A DNA stretch of 36,932 nucleotides from Verrucomicrobiales bacterium (GTDB taxonomy: Bacteria; Verrucomicrobiota; Verrucomicrobiia; Verrucomicrobiales; DEV007). The translations under genes were made by a program, and so were the position numbers. Where the stretch lies: positions 1-36,932 of the forward strand of contig JARGOP010000045.1 of NCBI GenBank assembly GCA_029233965.1, in the 5' to 3' direction. The notes beneath the pieces are model-generated. The model made no database searches. It had not been told where the DNA came from and saw only the letters and a list, made by a program, of their open reading frames with translations. Shown piece by piece: positions 15,295 through 24,403 of this stretch; position 1 is the first letter of the stretch, and each line of letters starts with the position of its first letter.

Positions 15295-17676
15295 TCAGCG
15301 GCGCTCGCGCTTGAAGATCCGGTTGAAGAGACCGCCACCTCCACGCTGAGGAGGCTCCGGCCCCGCCTGCTCTTCGGCAGGATTCACCTGCTCGAGGGCA
15401 GGCACCTCGCCGCCCGGACCAGTGCGAAATATTGAGGGCCTCATCGAGTCACGATAGGAATACTCGTCCAGATCACCGGGATCAACCTCCTTGAGTTCCG
15501 TCGCCGCATCGCGGACCCGATTGTAGTTTTCCTCGGTGAGATACTGCTCAAGAAAGGCACCCACGACCGGAGCGGCATTTTTCCCACCGCCCACTTTTTC
15601 GCCGGGCTCCCCTTCGTAGATCACCGCGAATGAATAGATGGGATACTTGGATGGAAAATAACCGGCAAACCACGCGATATTCTGCTCTTGAGCCACCTTC
15701 CATTGTCCCGTGCCGGTTTTTCCGGAAACCGTGATCTTGTGGTAGGCCGCTTTGCCGGTCCCGTTTCCGGCATTGACGACGTCATACATCCCCCGGCGCA
15801 CCGTACGAAGGGAATAACCATCGACGTTCAGAGAGTTCGCGACCTCCGTGGGGAACGATCTGACGATCTCGTGATTCAAATCCTGAATCTGAAGCACGAG
15901 CCGCGGCTTCATCACTTCGCGCCCATTGCCGACCGCAGCCATCATTTTGGCAATCTGGAGAGGGGTTGCCTCCACTTTACCCTGACCGATACTCATCACG
16001 GCTTCTTCCCCGTCGGACATCATGTAGCCATACTTATCGAGCCACCAACGATTGCTTGGAATGAATCCTTCCACTTCATTCAGGGGAATCCCCGTTTTCT
16101 GACCGAGACCGAGGCGGGTCGCCATGTAACTCATCGAATCGGCACCTGCGGAAACAGCGACCTCGTAAAACCAGGTGTTGCAGGAACGGGTCAGGGCGGT
16201 GACGACATTCATCATGCCTTCCTCCTTGGTGTTCCAGTTCCTCATTGTGAGATCGCCGATCGTCCAGGCATTGGGACAAGGATACATATCGCCCGCTGAG
16301 ATGTATCCACTCTCAAGAAATCCCAGTGCCACCGGCACCTTAAAGGTAGATGCCGGTGGATAGGCGGCGCGATAGGCGCGGGGGAAAAGGGGCTTGGCAG
16401 GGTCCTCAACCAGAGCACTGTATTTCTCCTGCGAAATGGAGGGAATAAAATCGTTCGGATTGAATTGAGGGTAGCTCGCCATCGCGACGATATCGCCCGT
16501 GCGAACATCCAACACGACCATGGCACCGCGCTTCACCTTCTCCGCGAGAAGCGATTCGCAAATACGCTGCATCTCCAGATCAATCGCAGTGACGACGTTG
16601 AAGCCGGGTTTCGGCTTCGAAAGGACGTCCTCTTTGGTCTTTGTCCCGTCCTCTTTGAAGAGCACATTGACCCGACCGTCCTGACCTCTCAGGTCCGTTT
16701 CGAAAGCCTCTTCGAGACCGTCCACCCCGACACCCTGCCCCCAAAGCGGCTCATCATTCACAATCGGGCCGGTCAAGCGGGGAGGACGTTTCCCGACATA
16801 ACCGATCACGTGGGAAAGCGTCTCGCCCTGCGGATAATGCCTCACATAGACAGGATGGAGTTTCAGTCCCTCCATCTGCTGGCGGTTCAACTCATCGACT
16901 TCCTCATCAGTGAGTATGGAAGAAAAGGTGAGAGGGAACCAGCGGCGCTCTTTGTAGTGCTGCAATACGGTTTTTCCCGGCAAATCCCATTCAGAACCGA
17001 GAATGTTATTCACATGAAGAATGCGCTCCCCGGCGTAACGGAGCACCTCAGCGTCCTCCACCTCTTTTCCCAGATAAGGAAAGCTGATCGCCGCGTAATA
17101 AGAAACCTTGCTCTGTGCCAGCGGATATCCGTTTCGATCAAGCATTTGTCCGCGCGGTGCCGGAATCGCAAAAGTAAACGTTCTCGCCTCGGTCCGGGTC
17201 ATGACGTCCGCACCGAGTTTAGCCTGCGGCTCCGGCTTGGATCTCGCGCGAAGCGCACTGGCGGTAAGAGGAGCGCGACCCGGAGTCACTCCCTCCATGT
17301 TTTTGATCGTCGAATCCTTTTCATCGATCTCCTCCTGAAGCGTCGCGTCTTCCGCCATTTCCACTTCCTCCTCCTCTTCGGCCTCCTCTTCCCCGATCAG
17401 CTCGGCGGGGATTTCAACCGCTTCGACATCGTCTGCGACCATGGGCTGAGCGACGATAGCCGGGCGGGCGGCCGCGGGAACAGTTTCTTCGAAACGCGGA
17501 ATCGAGATCGTATCCGGCACCGCAGGCTGATCCGGAACTGGAACGGCAGGGGCATCAATGATCGCCTGCGCGTCCTCTCCGAGACCGCTCTGAACCGTCT
17601 GCGCGTGCAGGGAGGGAAGTAAGAGAGCCGCAGTGAGTGCGAAAAGGGGGACGAATGTAGGTCGTAAAATCGCCAT
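15295..17676 (-). CDS. mrdA: Penicillin-binding protein 2 (peptidoglycan D,D-transpeptidase)
   Basis: 793-residue class B PBP. The transpeptidase motifs are all present: STFK at 443-446 (nucleophile S443), SCN at 498-500, and KTG at 653-655. The PBP dimer/pedestal domain lies at about 170-370, starting at IPAPRGQMLDRNGYPLA. GWGQGxxVDGLE-type sequence near 312-321 supports the MrdA/PBP2 subgroup. The N-terminus is unusual: residues 1-25 look like a cleavable signal peptide (SLHA before QT) rather than a retained anchor. A linker of about 140 residues rich in Pro and Glu follows, including an acidic block at about 95-110. The C-terminus ends in a Gly-rich, basic tail. No rodA or mreB is adjacent. 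It lies 71 bases after uvrC. Confidence 0.93.
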   Translation of the reverse strand: MAILRPTFVPLFALTAALLLPSLHAQTVQSGLGEDAQAIIDAPAVPVPDQPAVPDTISIPRFEETVPAAARPAIVAQPMVADDVEAVEIPAELIGEEEAEEEEEVEMAEDATLQEEIDEKDSTIKNMEGVTPGRAPLTASALRARSKPEPQAKLGADVMTRTEARTFTFAIPAPRGQMLDRNGYPLAQSKVSYYAAISFPYLGKEVEDAEVLRYAGERILHVNNILGSEWDLPGKTVLQHYKERRWFPLTFSSILTDEEVDELNRQQMEGLKLHPVYVRHYPQGETLSHVIGYVGKRPPRLTGPIVNDEPLWGQGVGVDGLEEAFETDLRGQDGRVNVLFKEDGTKTKEDVLSKPKPGFNVVTAIDLEMQRICESLLAEKVKRGAMVVLDVRTGDIVAMASYPQFNPNDFIPSISQEKYSALVEDPAKPLFPRAYRAAYPPASTFKVPVALGFLESGYISAGDMYPCPNAWTIGDLTMRNWNTKEEGMMNVVTALTRSCNTWFYEVAVSAGADSMSYMATRLGLGQKTGIPLNEVEGFIPSNRWWLDKYGYMMSDGEEAVMSIGQGKVEATPLQIAKMMAAVGNGREVMKPRLVLQIQDLNHEIVRSFPTEVANSLNVDGYSLRTVRRGMYDVVNAGNGTGKAAYHKITVSGKTGTGQWKVAQEQNIAWFAGYFPSKYPIYSFAVIYEGEPGEKVGGGKNAAPVVGAFLEQYLTEENYNRVRDAATELKEVDPGDLDEYSYRDSMRPSIFRTGPGGEVPALEQVNPAEEQAGPEPPQRGGGGLFNRIFKRERR

Positions 17677-17747
17677 GCAAAGGATGGTTAAGGTATCCAG
17701 AATAGCACGAAATCATGATCTGGCCCACTCCCAATACGGGCGAACCC

Positions 17748-19337
17748 TTAGTGGGTTTTCAAAAAATGCGCAATTTCTTCCGCCAGTTTCTCCGTGATTC
17801 CTGAAACGGCCGCAAAATCAGCCGCGTCAGACTTTCGCATCCGGCTCACGGAACCGAATTTTTCGAGGAGTCGTTCTTTCCTCGCCCGACTGATTCCGGG
17901 GCAATCATCGAGAATGCTCTCCTCGACGCGACGCTTCATGAGGAGCTGATGATATCCGTTCGCAAAGCGGTGCGCTTCATCGCGAATTCGCTGCAGCAGT
18001 TTCAGGGCGCCCTCGGTATGGGGAATCAAAATGGGTTCCGATTCCCCGGGCACAAACACTTCCTCCCGCTGCTTTGCGAGTCCGATCACGGGGAGATCGT
18101 GGAGCCCGAGCCGGTTCAATTCCTTTACCGCCATGCTGAGTTGTCCTTTGCCACCATCAACGATAACGAGGTCCGGCAACCTGACGAACGGCTTTTTCTT
18201 TGCAGCCTCCGTCTCAGCCAGTTCCGCCTCCAGTCGTCGCATCACGTCCAGTGGATTTTCCTGGGTCGCATCCGCCACATCCTCCCCGACCCGCTCCCGT
18301 GCTTCGAGCAGAATCCGTGAATAGCGCCGTCGAATCACTTCCGCCATGCTCGCAAAGTCGTCCTGCCCTTTCACCGTCTTGATGCGATAGCGACGATAAT
18401 TACTGTTGTCGGAGACCCCGTTCCGGAAGCGCACCATCGAGGCCACGATGTGATTCGAGGAAATGTTGGAGATATCAAAACACTCCATCACCGTCGGCTC
18501 CCGTTCCAGCTGGAGATATTCCCGGAGCTCTTTCACGTCCTGCTCAGGATTGATCGCCTTCCCGGGAACCCCGCGCCGCTTGAACTGGCGTGTCGGACGC
18601 AGGGTCTTCTTCAAATTTTCAATCATGTCGCGCAACTCGGCAGCCCGTTCAAAATCGAGATTCTGTGCCGCCTCCGCCATTTCCTCTTCGATCGACCGGA
18701 TCAGGTCCTTCGAGTGTCCTGCGATGAACTCGCAGGCCTCATCGACTTTCGCCATGTATTCGTCCCGCGTGATCCGCCCGATGCAGGGCGCGGTGCAGTT
18801 CTTGATCACATCATTCGAGCAATGTTGATAGTCCTTCTCCCCCGGGCTGAGCGGTCGACAACTCCGGAGACCGAATTCGCGATTCATCCACGAAACCGTC
18901 TGGCGCAACGCTCCGGAATGGGCAAACGGCCCGAAATAGCGGGCCCCGTCCTCTTTTTTCAAGCGGGTCAGCTGAAATTTCGGCCAGGGCTCTTCGGGGT
19001 GAACTTTCACGAGGAGGAATCGCTTATCGTCGCGGAAGGCGACATTATACTTGGGGCGATACTCCTTGATCAACTTGCCTTCGAGGAGCAGGGCCTCCGG
19101 CTCGTTGCGGACCTCGTGAATGTCAAAGTCCCAGATGCTTTGAATCAGCGCGCGGGTCTTGTGCTCAGCGAGTCGCTGCCGCGAGGGGGTGAAGTAGGAG
19201 GCGAGTCGCTTCCTGAGATCGCGGGCCTTCCCCACGTAAATCACCGTGCCAAAGCGATCCTTATGCAGGTAGACGCCCGGCTTATGGGGGACGTCCCGTA
19301 GCTTTTTCTGAAGATCCGGTTTCGCTTCGCTGGGCAC
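17748..19337 (-). CDS. uvrC: UvrABC system protein C (excinuclease)
   Basis: Makes both incisions in nucleotide excision repair. 529 residues, somewhat shorter than the about 600 of E. coli. In order: the GIY-YIG nuclease (KPGVYLHKDRFGTVIYVGKARDLRKRL, about residues 18-45); a central region with paired cysteines (HCSNDVIKNCTAPCIGRI); the UVR motif (about 215-250, NLDFERAAELRDMIENLK); the RNase H-like C-terminal nuclease (ECFDISN, VIVDGGKGQL, RDEAHRFA); and a helix-hairpin-helix pair at the end. The start is GTG at 19337; no ATG in frame gives a complete GIY-YIG domain. It is apparently the first gene of the minus-strand run. Confidence 0.96.
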   Translation of the reverse strand: MPSEAKPDLQKKLRDVPHKPGVYLHKDRFGTVIYVGKARDLRKRLASYFTPSRQRLAEHKTRALIQSIWDFDIHEVRNEPEALLLEGKLIKEYRPKYNVAFRDDKRFLLVKVHPEEPWPKFQLTRLKKEDGARYFGPFAHSGALRQTVSWMNREFGLRSCRPLSPGEKDYQHCSNDVIKNCTAPCIGRITRDEYMAKVDEACEFIAGHSKDLIRSIEEEMAEAAQNLDFERAAELRDMIENLKKTLRPTRQFKRRGVPGKAINPEQDVKELREYLQLEREPTVMECFDISNISSNHIVASMVRFRNGVSDNSNYRRYRIKTVKGQDDFASMAEVIRRRYSRILLEARERVGEDVADATQENPLDVMRRLEAELAETEAAKKKPFVRLPDLVIVDGGKGQLSMAVKELNRLGLHDLPVIGLAKQREEVFVPGESEPILIPHTEGALKLLQRIRDEAHRFANGYHQLLMKRRVEESILDDCPGISRARKERLLEKFGSVSRMRKSDAADFAAVSGITEKLAEEIAHFLKTH

Positions 19338-19338
19338 A

Positions 19339-19626
19339 GTGCACGTTACGACGAAAACCCGCGCCGCTCAGCGGAAAATTTCAGGGGAGAAAGTCTGGCA
19401 GGAAAAGATCGATGGCGCCGTCGTTCTCTTTCTTCGAAACGGCTTCTCGGAGGCGAAGGAAATCCTCTTGACCCTGCCAACAATGGAAAACCTCAGCCCG
19501 AGCAAAACGGTTCCGCTCTCGATGGTCGTGGAACCGCAAACGGAGCGATTTGCCGTGATCCTGAAGCAACGTGACTTCACGATTCCCTTCCGGTATCAGA
19601 ACAGAGTGGAAGTATCGGAGCGCTAA
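19339..19626 (+). CDS. Small hypothetical protein divergent from uvrC
   Basis: A 95-codon frame from GTG to TAA, with codon choice like real genes in the window and protein-like content (KIDGAVVLFLRNGFSEAKEI, ERFAVILKQRDFTIPFRYQN). No family is recognised. There is no signal peptide or membrane segment. The GTG at 19339 is almost back-to-back with the uvrC GTG at 19337, leaving no room for promoters. The true start may therefore lie within the 5' end of uvrC or at a later codon such as the ATG of MENLSP. The minus-strand frames over the same bases look like shadows. Confidence 0.5.
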   Translation: MHVTTKTRAAQRKISGEKVWQEKIDGAVVLFLRNGFSEAKEILLTLPTMENLSPSKTVPLSMVVEPQTERFAVILKQRDFTIPFRYQNRVEVSER

Positions 19627-19708
19627 GTAGCCGCCTCCGTCATTACGCAGGAAAAGGTGCCGTAAATACGGGCCTGCGGTGCCTTCTTTCGTTCGTTACC
19701 TTACCTGC

Positions 19709-22621
19709 GTGAACCTGCGACTTATATCCGGACTTTTCCTCCTCGCCTTCGCCAGCTCCGGTTCGCCGGCTCAGGCTGAAAATCGCATCGACTTCGCACG
19801 GGATATCCGTCCCGTTCTCAACGCGAAATGCACCGGATGTCACGGCGGCGTGAAGCAGGCCGGTGGTGTCTCGTTTGTGTATGAGAATCAGGTCGTCAAC
19901 TTTGAAGGGGAAACCGGGAACCCCGTTGTCGTCCCCGGAGATGTGGACGCCTCGGAACTTTTCTTCCGGATCACCCTTCCGGCAGACGACGTCGATCGCA
20001 TGCCTCCGGCCGAGGAGCACCCGAAAGGGTTGAACGAAAATGAAATCGCTCTCTTCCGCCAGTGGATCGAAGAAGGCGCCGACTGGGCAGGCCACTGGTC
20101 CTTTGAATCTCCGACCGCACCGGAAATCCCCGCTCTCGCGGAGGATCAAACCGCGAATTCGGAAATCGATCATTTCATTTTCTCCCGACTCGAAAAAGAA
20201 GGCCTCAAGCCTTCGCCTCCCGCCGAAGCGGCCCGCCTCCTTCGTCGTCTTTCTCTCGACCTCAACGGACTCCCCCCGACACCGGAGGAACTCGATGTCT
20301 TCCTCGCTGACCACGCCCGGGATCCGGAGGGAGCCATCATCGCCGCTGTCGAGGAGCGACTCGCCCGCCCCGCCTTCGGCGAGAAATGGGCTTCGATGTG
20401 GCTCGACCTCGTTCGCTACGCCGACTCCCGCGGCCTCGGGCAGGATGGAAAACGCAACATCTGGCCCTACCGCGACTGGGTCGTGAACGCCTTCAATGAC
20501 GACATGCCCTTCGATCAGTTCACGATTCGCCAGCTCGCCGGGGATCTTCTTCCGGAGCCGACCATCGACGACCTCATCGCGACGGCGGCCCACCGCAATA
20601 CGCAGACCAATAACGAAGGCGGCACCGACGATGAGGAATTCCGCACCGAGGCAGTCATCGACCGGGTCAATACGACCTGGCAGACCTGGGGCTCCATCAC
20701 CTTCGGCTGCGTCCAGTGCCACGACCACCCTTACGAGGCTTTCCACCATGACGATTACTATGAGTTCATGGCCTTTTTCAACAACACCGCTGATTCTGAT
20801 CTCGGCAACGACGAACCGCTTCTGCAGGTCCCCACGGACCCGGCGATGCGGGGAAAAGCGGGGCAGCTCGACCGCGACATCCGCGACCTCCAGACCCGGC
20901 TCTGGGAATCAGGACAGGAGGCGGTCGCTTCAGTCAGCTGGAGCCCCCTTGCTCTCGAACGTGTCAGCACGAGCAACAACACCGTCCTCGAGACCGGGGC
21001 CGTCGGTGGACAGCATCACTTCTTCACGAAGGGAACGGTGCAGCGCGGACCGGTTTACAGCCTCTATCCCACCCTTCCCGGGTCGGGTGAACCCATCACG
21101 GGATTCAAACTCACGGTCCTGCCGACGGATGCAGAGAAAGCGCTCAAAGATTCCGAATGGGGATTCGAAGTGAGCGAACTGGACGTGGAACTCCTCGATG
21201 CGAATGACGAAGCAACCAAAGTCGAGTTCGCCGCCAGCGTCGCCGACATTCCCTACTTGCCGCACAAGCCGGACACCGTCATCGGAAACAGCGGAAACGG
21301 GTTTCAGGCCTGGACGCGCCTCCACCACGCCCGGGAACTCACGATCATTCCGAAAGCCCCGATCACTCCGGGGGAAAAGACACTTCGAATCCGCATCACC
21401 AACAAAGGCTTCCTTCTCGGGGCCTTCCCGCTCGTCATCAAACGCGGTTACTTTGAAGTCAGCTCCGATCCTTCGCTGATTGCCTTTGCTCAGTCGGAAG
21501 CACAGAGAGGCATGAAGAAACAGCTCGCCAGCCTGCAGGCTGAGCGGAAGAAGATTCCATCGACAACGCTTCCGGTCATGGCGGAGCGCCACTCCTCTAT
21601 TGCCCGCCCCACGCATGTCTTTGCCCGGGGCAATTTCCTGGAAAAGGACAAACCGGTTTCGGCAGGACTTCCCGACAGTCTTCCACCGCTTCCTGAAAGC
21701 AAAAATCCGAGCCGTCTCGATATGGCAAAGTGGTGGGTTTCCGGCGAACATCCGATGACCTCCCGTGTCCTCGTCAATCGGATCTGGGAGCAACTTTTTG
21801 GCACCGGGATCGTCGCGACCCTCGAAGACTTTGGATCCTCCGGTGAGAAACCGAGTCACCCCGAGTTGCTCGATTTTCTCGCCCTCCGCTTCCAGAACGA
21901 GCACGCCTGGAGCATGAAAGCGGTCGTGCGGGACATCGTTCTTTCCTCCACGTATCAGCAGTCCGCAAAGGCTTCCCCGGCATTGGTCGAACGTGACCCG
22001 TCGAACCGCCTTCTCGCCCGTGGTCCCCGCAGTCGCCTCTCCGCCGAAGTGCTGCGCGACCAGGCGCTCGCGATCGGCGGACTCCTCACGGAGAAGGTCG
22101 GAGGTCCACCCGTCCATCCCCCGATTCCGGAGGGAGTCTGGAAACCGTTCCAGGGTGGCGACAAATGGGAAACGCCGAAGCCCGGAGAGGCGGACCGCTA
22201 CCGTCGCGCCCTCTACACTTACACCAAACGAAGCATTCCCTACCCCGCGATGGCGACCTTCGACGCGCCTTCGCGTGAATTCTGCAGTCCGCGCCGTCTT
22301 GCCTCCAACACGCCGCTGCAGGCGCTCACGATGCTCAACGACGCAGCCTTCTCGGAAGCCGCGCAGGGCCTCGCCCGACGCATGAAATACGATACCGAAG
22401 GCAGCGTTTCCGATAAACTTTCCGCAGGGTATCGCATCGCCACTGCGAGGCAGCCGTCACCGGAAAAACTCAAGGAACTGATCGGTCTTTTCGACAAACT
22501 GGAAGTGCAGTACGCATCAGAGCCTGAACTCAAAAAAGGCATGGCAGGCACCGCTGATGGTGCCGCCTACACCATCGTCGCCCGGGTCATCCTCAACCTC
22601 GACGAAGTTCTCACGAAGTAG
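19709..22621 (+). CDS. Secreted PSCyt1 / DUF1549 / DUF1553 protein
   Basis: About 970 residues, a family expanded in Planctomycetes and Verrucomicrobia and always secreted. The GTG at 19709 gives a compact signal peptide (MNLRLISGLFLLAFASS..AQA); a GTG ten codons earlier at 19679 is also open. The order is a PSCyt1 cytochrome-like domain with heme motif CTGCH (about residue 41), DUF1549/PSCyt2 (DHFIFSRLEKEGL ... LDLVRYADSRGLG) with a second CVQCH motif at about 333, a beta-rich insert (about 390-620), then DUF1553/PSD1 (HPMTSRVLVNRIWEQLFGTGIV ... PSREFCSPRRLASNTPLQALTMLND). The function is not known; a redox role in polysaccharide breakdown is commonly proposed. It is paired with the DUF1501 gene, the usual genomic partner, 138 bases downstream. 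Confidence 0.93.
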   Translation: MNLRLISGLFLLAFASSGSPAQAENRIDFARDIRPVLNAKCTGCHGGVKQAGGVSFVYENQVVNFEGETGNPVVVPGDVDASELFFRITLPADDVDRMPPAEEHPKGLNENEIALFRQWIEEGADWAGHWSFESPTAPEIPALAEDQTANSEIDHFIFSRLEKEGLKPSPPAEAARLLRRLSLDLNGLPPTPEELDVFLADHARDPEGAIIAAVEERLARPAFGEKWASMWLDLVRYADSRGLGQDGKRNIWPYRDWVVNAFNDDMPFDQFTIRQLAGDLLPEPTIDDLIATAAHRNTQTNNEGGTDDEEFRTEAVIDRVNTTWQTWGSITFGCVQCHDHPYEAFHHDDYYEFMAFFNNTADSDLGNDEPLLQVPTDPAMRGKAGQLDRDIRDLQTRLWESGQEAVASVSWSPLALERVSTSNNTVLETGAVGGQHHFFTKGTVQRGPVYSLYPTLPGSGEPITGFKLTVLPTDAEKALKDSEWGFEVSELDVELLDANDEATKVEFAASVADIPYLPHKPDTVIGNSGNGFQAWTRLHHARELTIIPKAPITPGEKTLRIRITNKGFLLGAFPLVIKRGYFEVSSDPSLIAFAQSEAQRGMKKQLASLQAERKKIPSTTLPVMAERHSSIARPTHVFARGNFLEKDKPVSAGLPDSLPPLPESKNPSRLDMAKWWVSGEHPMTSRVLVNRIWEQLFGTGIVATLEDFGSSGEKPSHPELLDFLALRFQNEHAWSMKAVVRDIVLSSTYQQSAKASPALVERDPSNRLLARGPRSRLSAEVLRDQALAIGGLLTEKVGGPPVHPPIPEGVWKPFQGGDKWETPKPGEADRYRRALYTYTKRSIPYPAMATFDAPSREFCSPRRLASNTPLQALTMLNDAAFSEAAQGLARRMKYDTEGSVSDKLSAGYRIATARQPSPEKLKELIGLFDKLEVQYASEPELKKGMAGTADGAAYTIVARVILNLDEVLTK

Positions 22622-22759
22622 CGCCGCGAAGCGAAGAGTAAAAAGCAGGAAGGTGAAAAGTAAGACCCGAAATTCACACCTAACCAAACAGCGAAAGCTC
22701 TAAACACTTTTCTACCTTTCACTTTCCCACCTTGAACCTGCGCCCGGCCTTGAACCACC

Positions 22760-24241
22760 ATGAACCCTGAAACTCTGCTTCAACAACTCCGCTCTCAACA
22801 ACTGGAAGCAGATACGAGGCGCCAGTTCCTGAAGACCTGCACCACAGGCATGGGGAGCTTTTTCCTGAGTCATCAACTCGCCGGTGGCGCCGTCCCGACG
22901 CCTCAGCACGAAGCGGGAAATCCTCTGAGTGCCCTGCAGCCTCACTTCAATCCGAAGGTGAAGCGGGTCATCTACCTGCACATGATCGGTGCCCCGAGCC
23001 AACTTGAGCTTTTCGACTACAAGCCGGAACTGGAGAAGCTCGACGGCAAACCCTGCCCGCAGGAGTTCCTCGAGGGGAAGCGCTTCGCCTTCATCCAGGG
23101 AACCCCGAACATGATGGGACCTCAGGCGAAGTTCCAGCAGCACGGTGACTCCGGCGCCTGGATCTCCGACCGCCTTCCCCATCTCGCCAAACACGCGGAT
23201 GACCTCTGTTTCATCAAAACGATGAACACCGATCAGTTCAATCACGGACCGGCCCAACTCATGGTTCACACCGGTCATGCTCAGATCGGCTATCCCTCGG
23301 CAGGCTCCTGGGTCACCTGGGGGCTCGGCACAGAAAATTCCGACATGCCCGGCTTCATGGTACTTCTGTCAGGAGGTCGGCTCCCCCGGGTCGGCAAAGC
23401 CCTCTGGAGCGCCGGATTTCTCCCTTCCGTCTACCAGGGAGTCCAGTGTCGCTCCGTCGGCGACCCGGTTCTCAATGTCTCGAATCCTGCGGGCACGAAT
23501 CGTGAAATTCGACGCACCGCGCTCGATGCACTCAACAAGTTAAATGAGAGCACCTTCGACGAGTTCGGCGATCCTGAGACCCTCACCCGCATCGCCCAGT
23601 ATGAGATGGCCTACCGGATGCAAACGGCGGTGCCGGAAGTAATGTCCATCGAGGAGGAACCGGCCGCCGTTCATGAAATGTACGGCACCGAGCCGGGCAA
23701 AGAAAGTTTTGCCAACAACTGCCTCCTCGCCCGTCGTCTCGCCGAACGCGGCGTCCGCTACATCCAGCTCTTCGACTGGGGATGGGATTCTCACGGAGCT
23801 TCCAAAACAGAAGCGCTCAATGGAGGCTTCCTCGACAAGTGCCAACAGGTCGACAAACCAATCTCAGCATTGCTGACCGATCTCAAACAGCGCGGCATGC
23901 TCGAAGACACCCTTGTCATCTGGAGCGGAGAATTCGGGCGCACTCCGATGCGTGAGAATCGCGGCGGTCAGGAAATGGCGCTCAAAGGCCGCGATCACAA
24001 TCCGGGCGCCTTCACTCTCTGGATGGCGGGAGCCGGAGTCAAAGCCGGAACCACCTACGGGGAGACTGATCCCATAGGGTATGATGCCGCACTCAACCCT
24101 GTTCGGGTCAATGATTTTCACGCCACCCTTCTGCACCTGTTAGGCTTCAATCATAAGCACCTCACGGTGCCCTTCCAGGGGCTGCAGCAAAAACTGACCG
24201 GTGTGAATCATGCCGAAGTCGTGAAGGGTGTGCTGAGCTGA
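22760..24241 (+). CDS. Tat-exported DUF1501 family protein
   Basis: 493 residues. The N-terminus TRRQFLKTCTTGMGSFFLSHQLAGG has a twin-arginine motif, so export in folded form by Tat is likely. The DUF1501 core follows, related to the alkaline phosphatase/sulfatase fold: YLHMIGAPSQLELFDYKPEL, NHGPAQLMVHTGHAQIGYPSAGSWV, DWGWDSHG, and VIWSGEFGRTPMREN with GRDHNPGAFTLWMAGAGVKAG. The His/Asp residues in the last motifs suggest a metal-dependent hydrolase, but no substrate is established. It is almost certainly an operon partner of the upstream DUF1549/1553 protein. The ATG follows a purine-poor leader without a clear ribosome site. Confidence 0.93.
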   Translation: MNPETLLQQLRSQQLEADTRRQFLKTCTTGMGSFFLSHQLAGGAVPTPQHEAGNPLSALQPHFNPKVKRVIYLHMIGAPSQLELFDYKPELEKLDGKPCPQEFLEGKRFAFIQGTPNMMGPQAKFQQHGDSGAWISDRLPHLAKHADDLCFIKTMNTDQFNHGPAQLMVHTGHAQIGYPSAGSWVTWGLGTENSDMPGFMVLLSGGRLPRVGKALWSAGFLPSVYQGVQCRSVGDPVLNVSNPAGTNREIRRTALDALNKLNESTFDEFGDPETLTRIAQYEMAYRMQTAVPEVMSIEEEPAAVHEMYGTEPGKESFANNCLLARRLAERGVRYIQLFDWGWDSHGASKTEALNGGFLDKCQQVDKPISALLTDLKQRGMLEDTLVIWSGEFGRTPMRENRGGQEMALKGRDHNPGAFTLWMAGAGVKAGTTYGETDPIGYDAALNPVRVNDFHATLLHLLGFNHKHLTVPFQGLQQKLTGVNHAEVVKGVLS

Positions 24242-24266
24242 ACACCTCCCGAACCGGCAGCAACAA

Positions 24267-24343
24267 TGGAGGGACGACTTCCACGTCGTCCGCAATGCCT
24301 CCGCGATGGACCCTCTGCGGGCAAGGTGGAACTTGTCCTTCCA
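24267..24343. repeat. REP-like imperfect palindrome (27-base arms)
   Basis: The left arm at 24267-24293 and the reverse complement of the right arm at 24317-24343 agree at 20 of 27 positions, following TGGARGGACRASTTCCAC. A 23-base spacer separates them. The left arm alone contains a perfect 7-bp hairpin (GGACGAC 24272-24278 with GTCGTCC 24285-24291). Paired related arms in opposite orientation in an intergenic space are the layout of BIME/REP elements. I could see no second full copy in this window, so dispersal is inferred. Confidence 0.55.
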
Positions 24344-24374
24344 CAAAAAAACCCGATTGGAAAAACCAATCGGG
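24344..24374 (-). terminator. Rho-independent terminator of the NiSOD gene
   Basis: A perfect 9-bp stem, CCCGATTGG (24352-24360) with CCAATCGGG (24366-24374), encloses a five-base loop. Read on the minus strand it is followed by seven T residues (24351-24345). It lies 30 bases downstream of the sodN stop. On the plus strand it is followed only by CTTCTT, so it may also weakly terminate DUF1501 transcription. Confidence 0.9.
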
Positions 24375-24403
24375 CTTCTTCGAAAATCTGGAGATCAACG
24401 ATC

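Noticed and set aside
16465-17622. 385-codon plus-strand frame over the PBP2 gene
   Set aside because: Antisense of the PBP2 coding frame, with no recognisable domain or plausible start context.
22622-22759. Purine-rich and pyrimidine-rich tracts between the DUF1549/1553 and DUF1501 genes as a terminator
   Set aside because: The GGTGAAAAGT and ACTTTCCCACC segments pair only partly and no T-tract follows. Co-transcription of the two genes is more likely.
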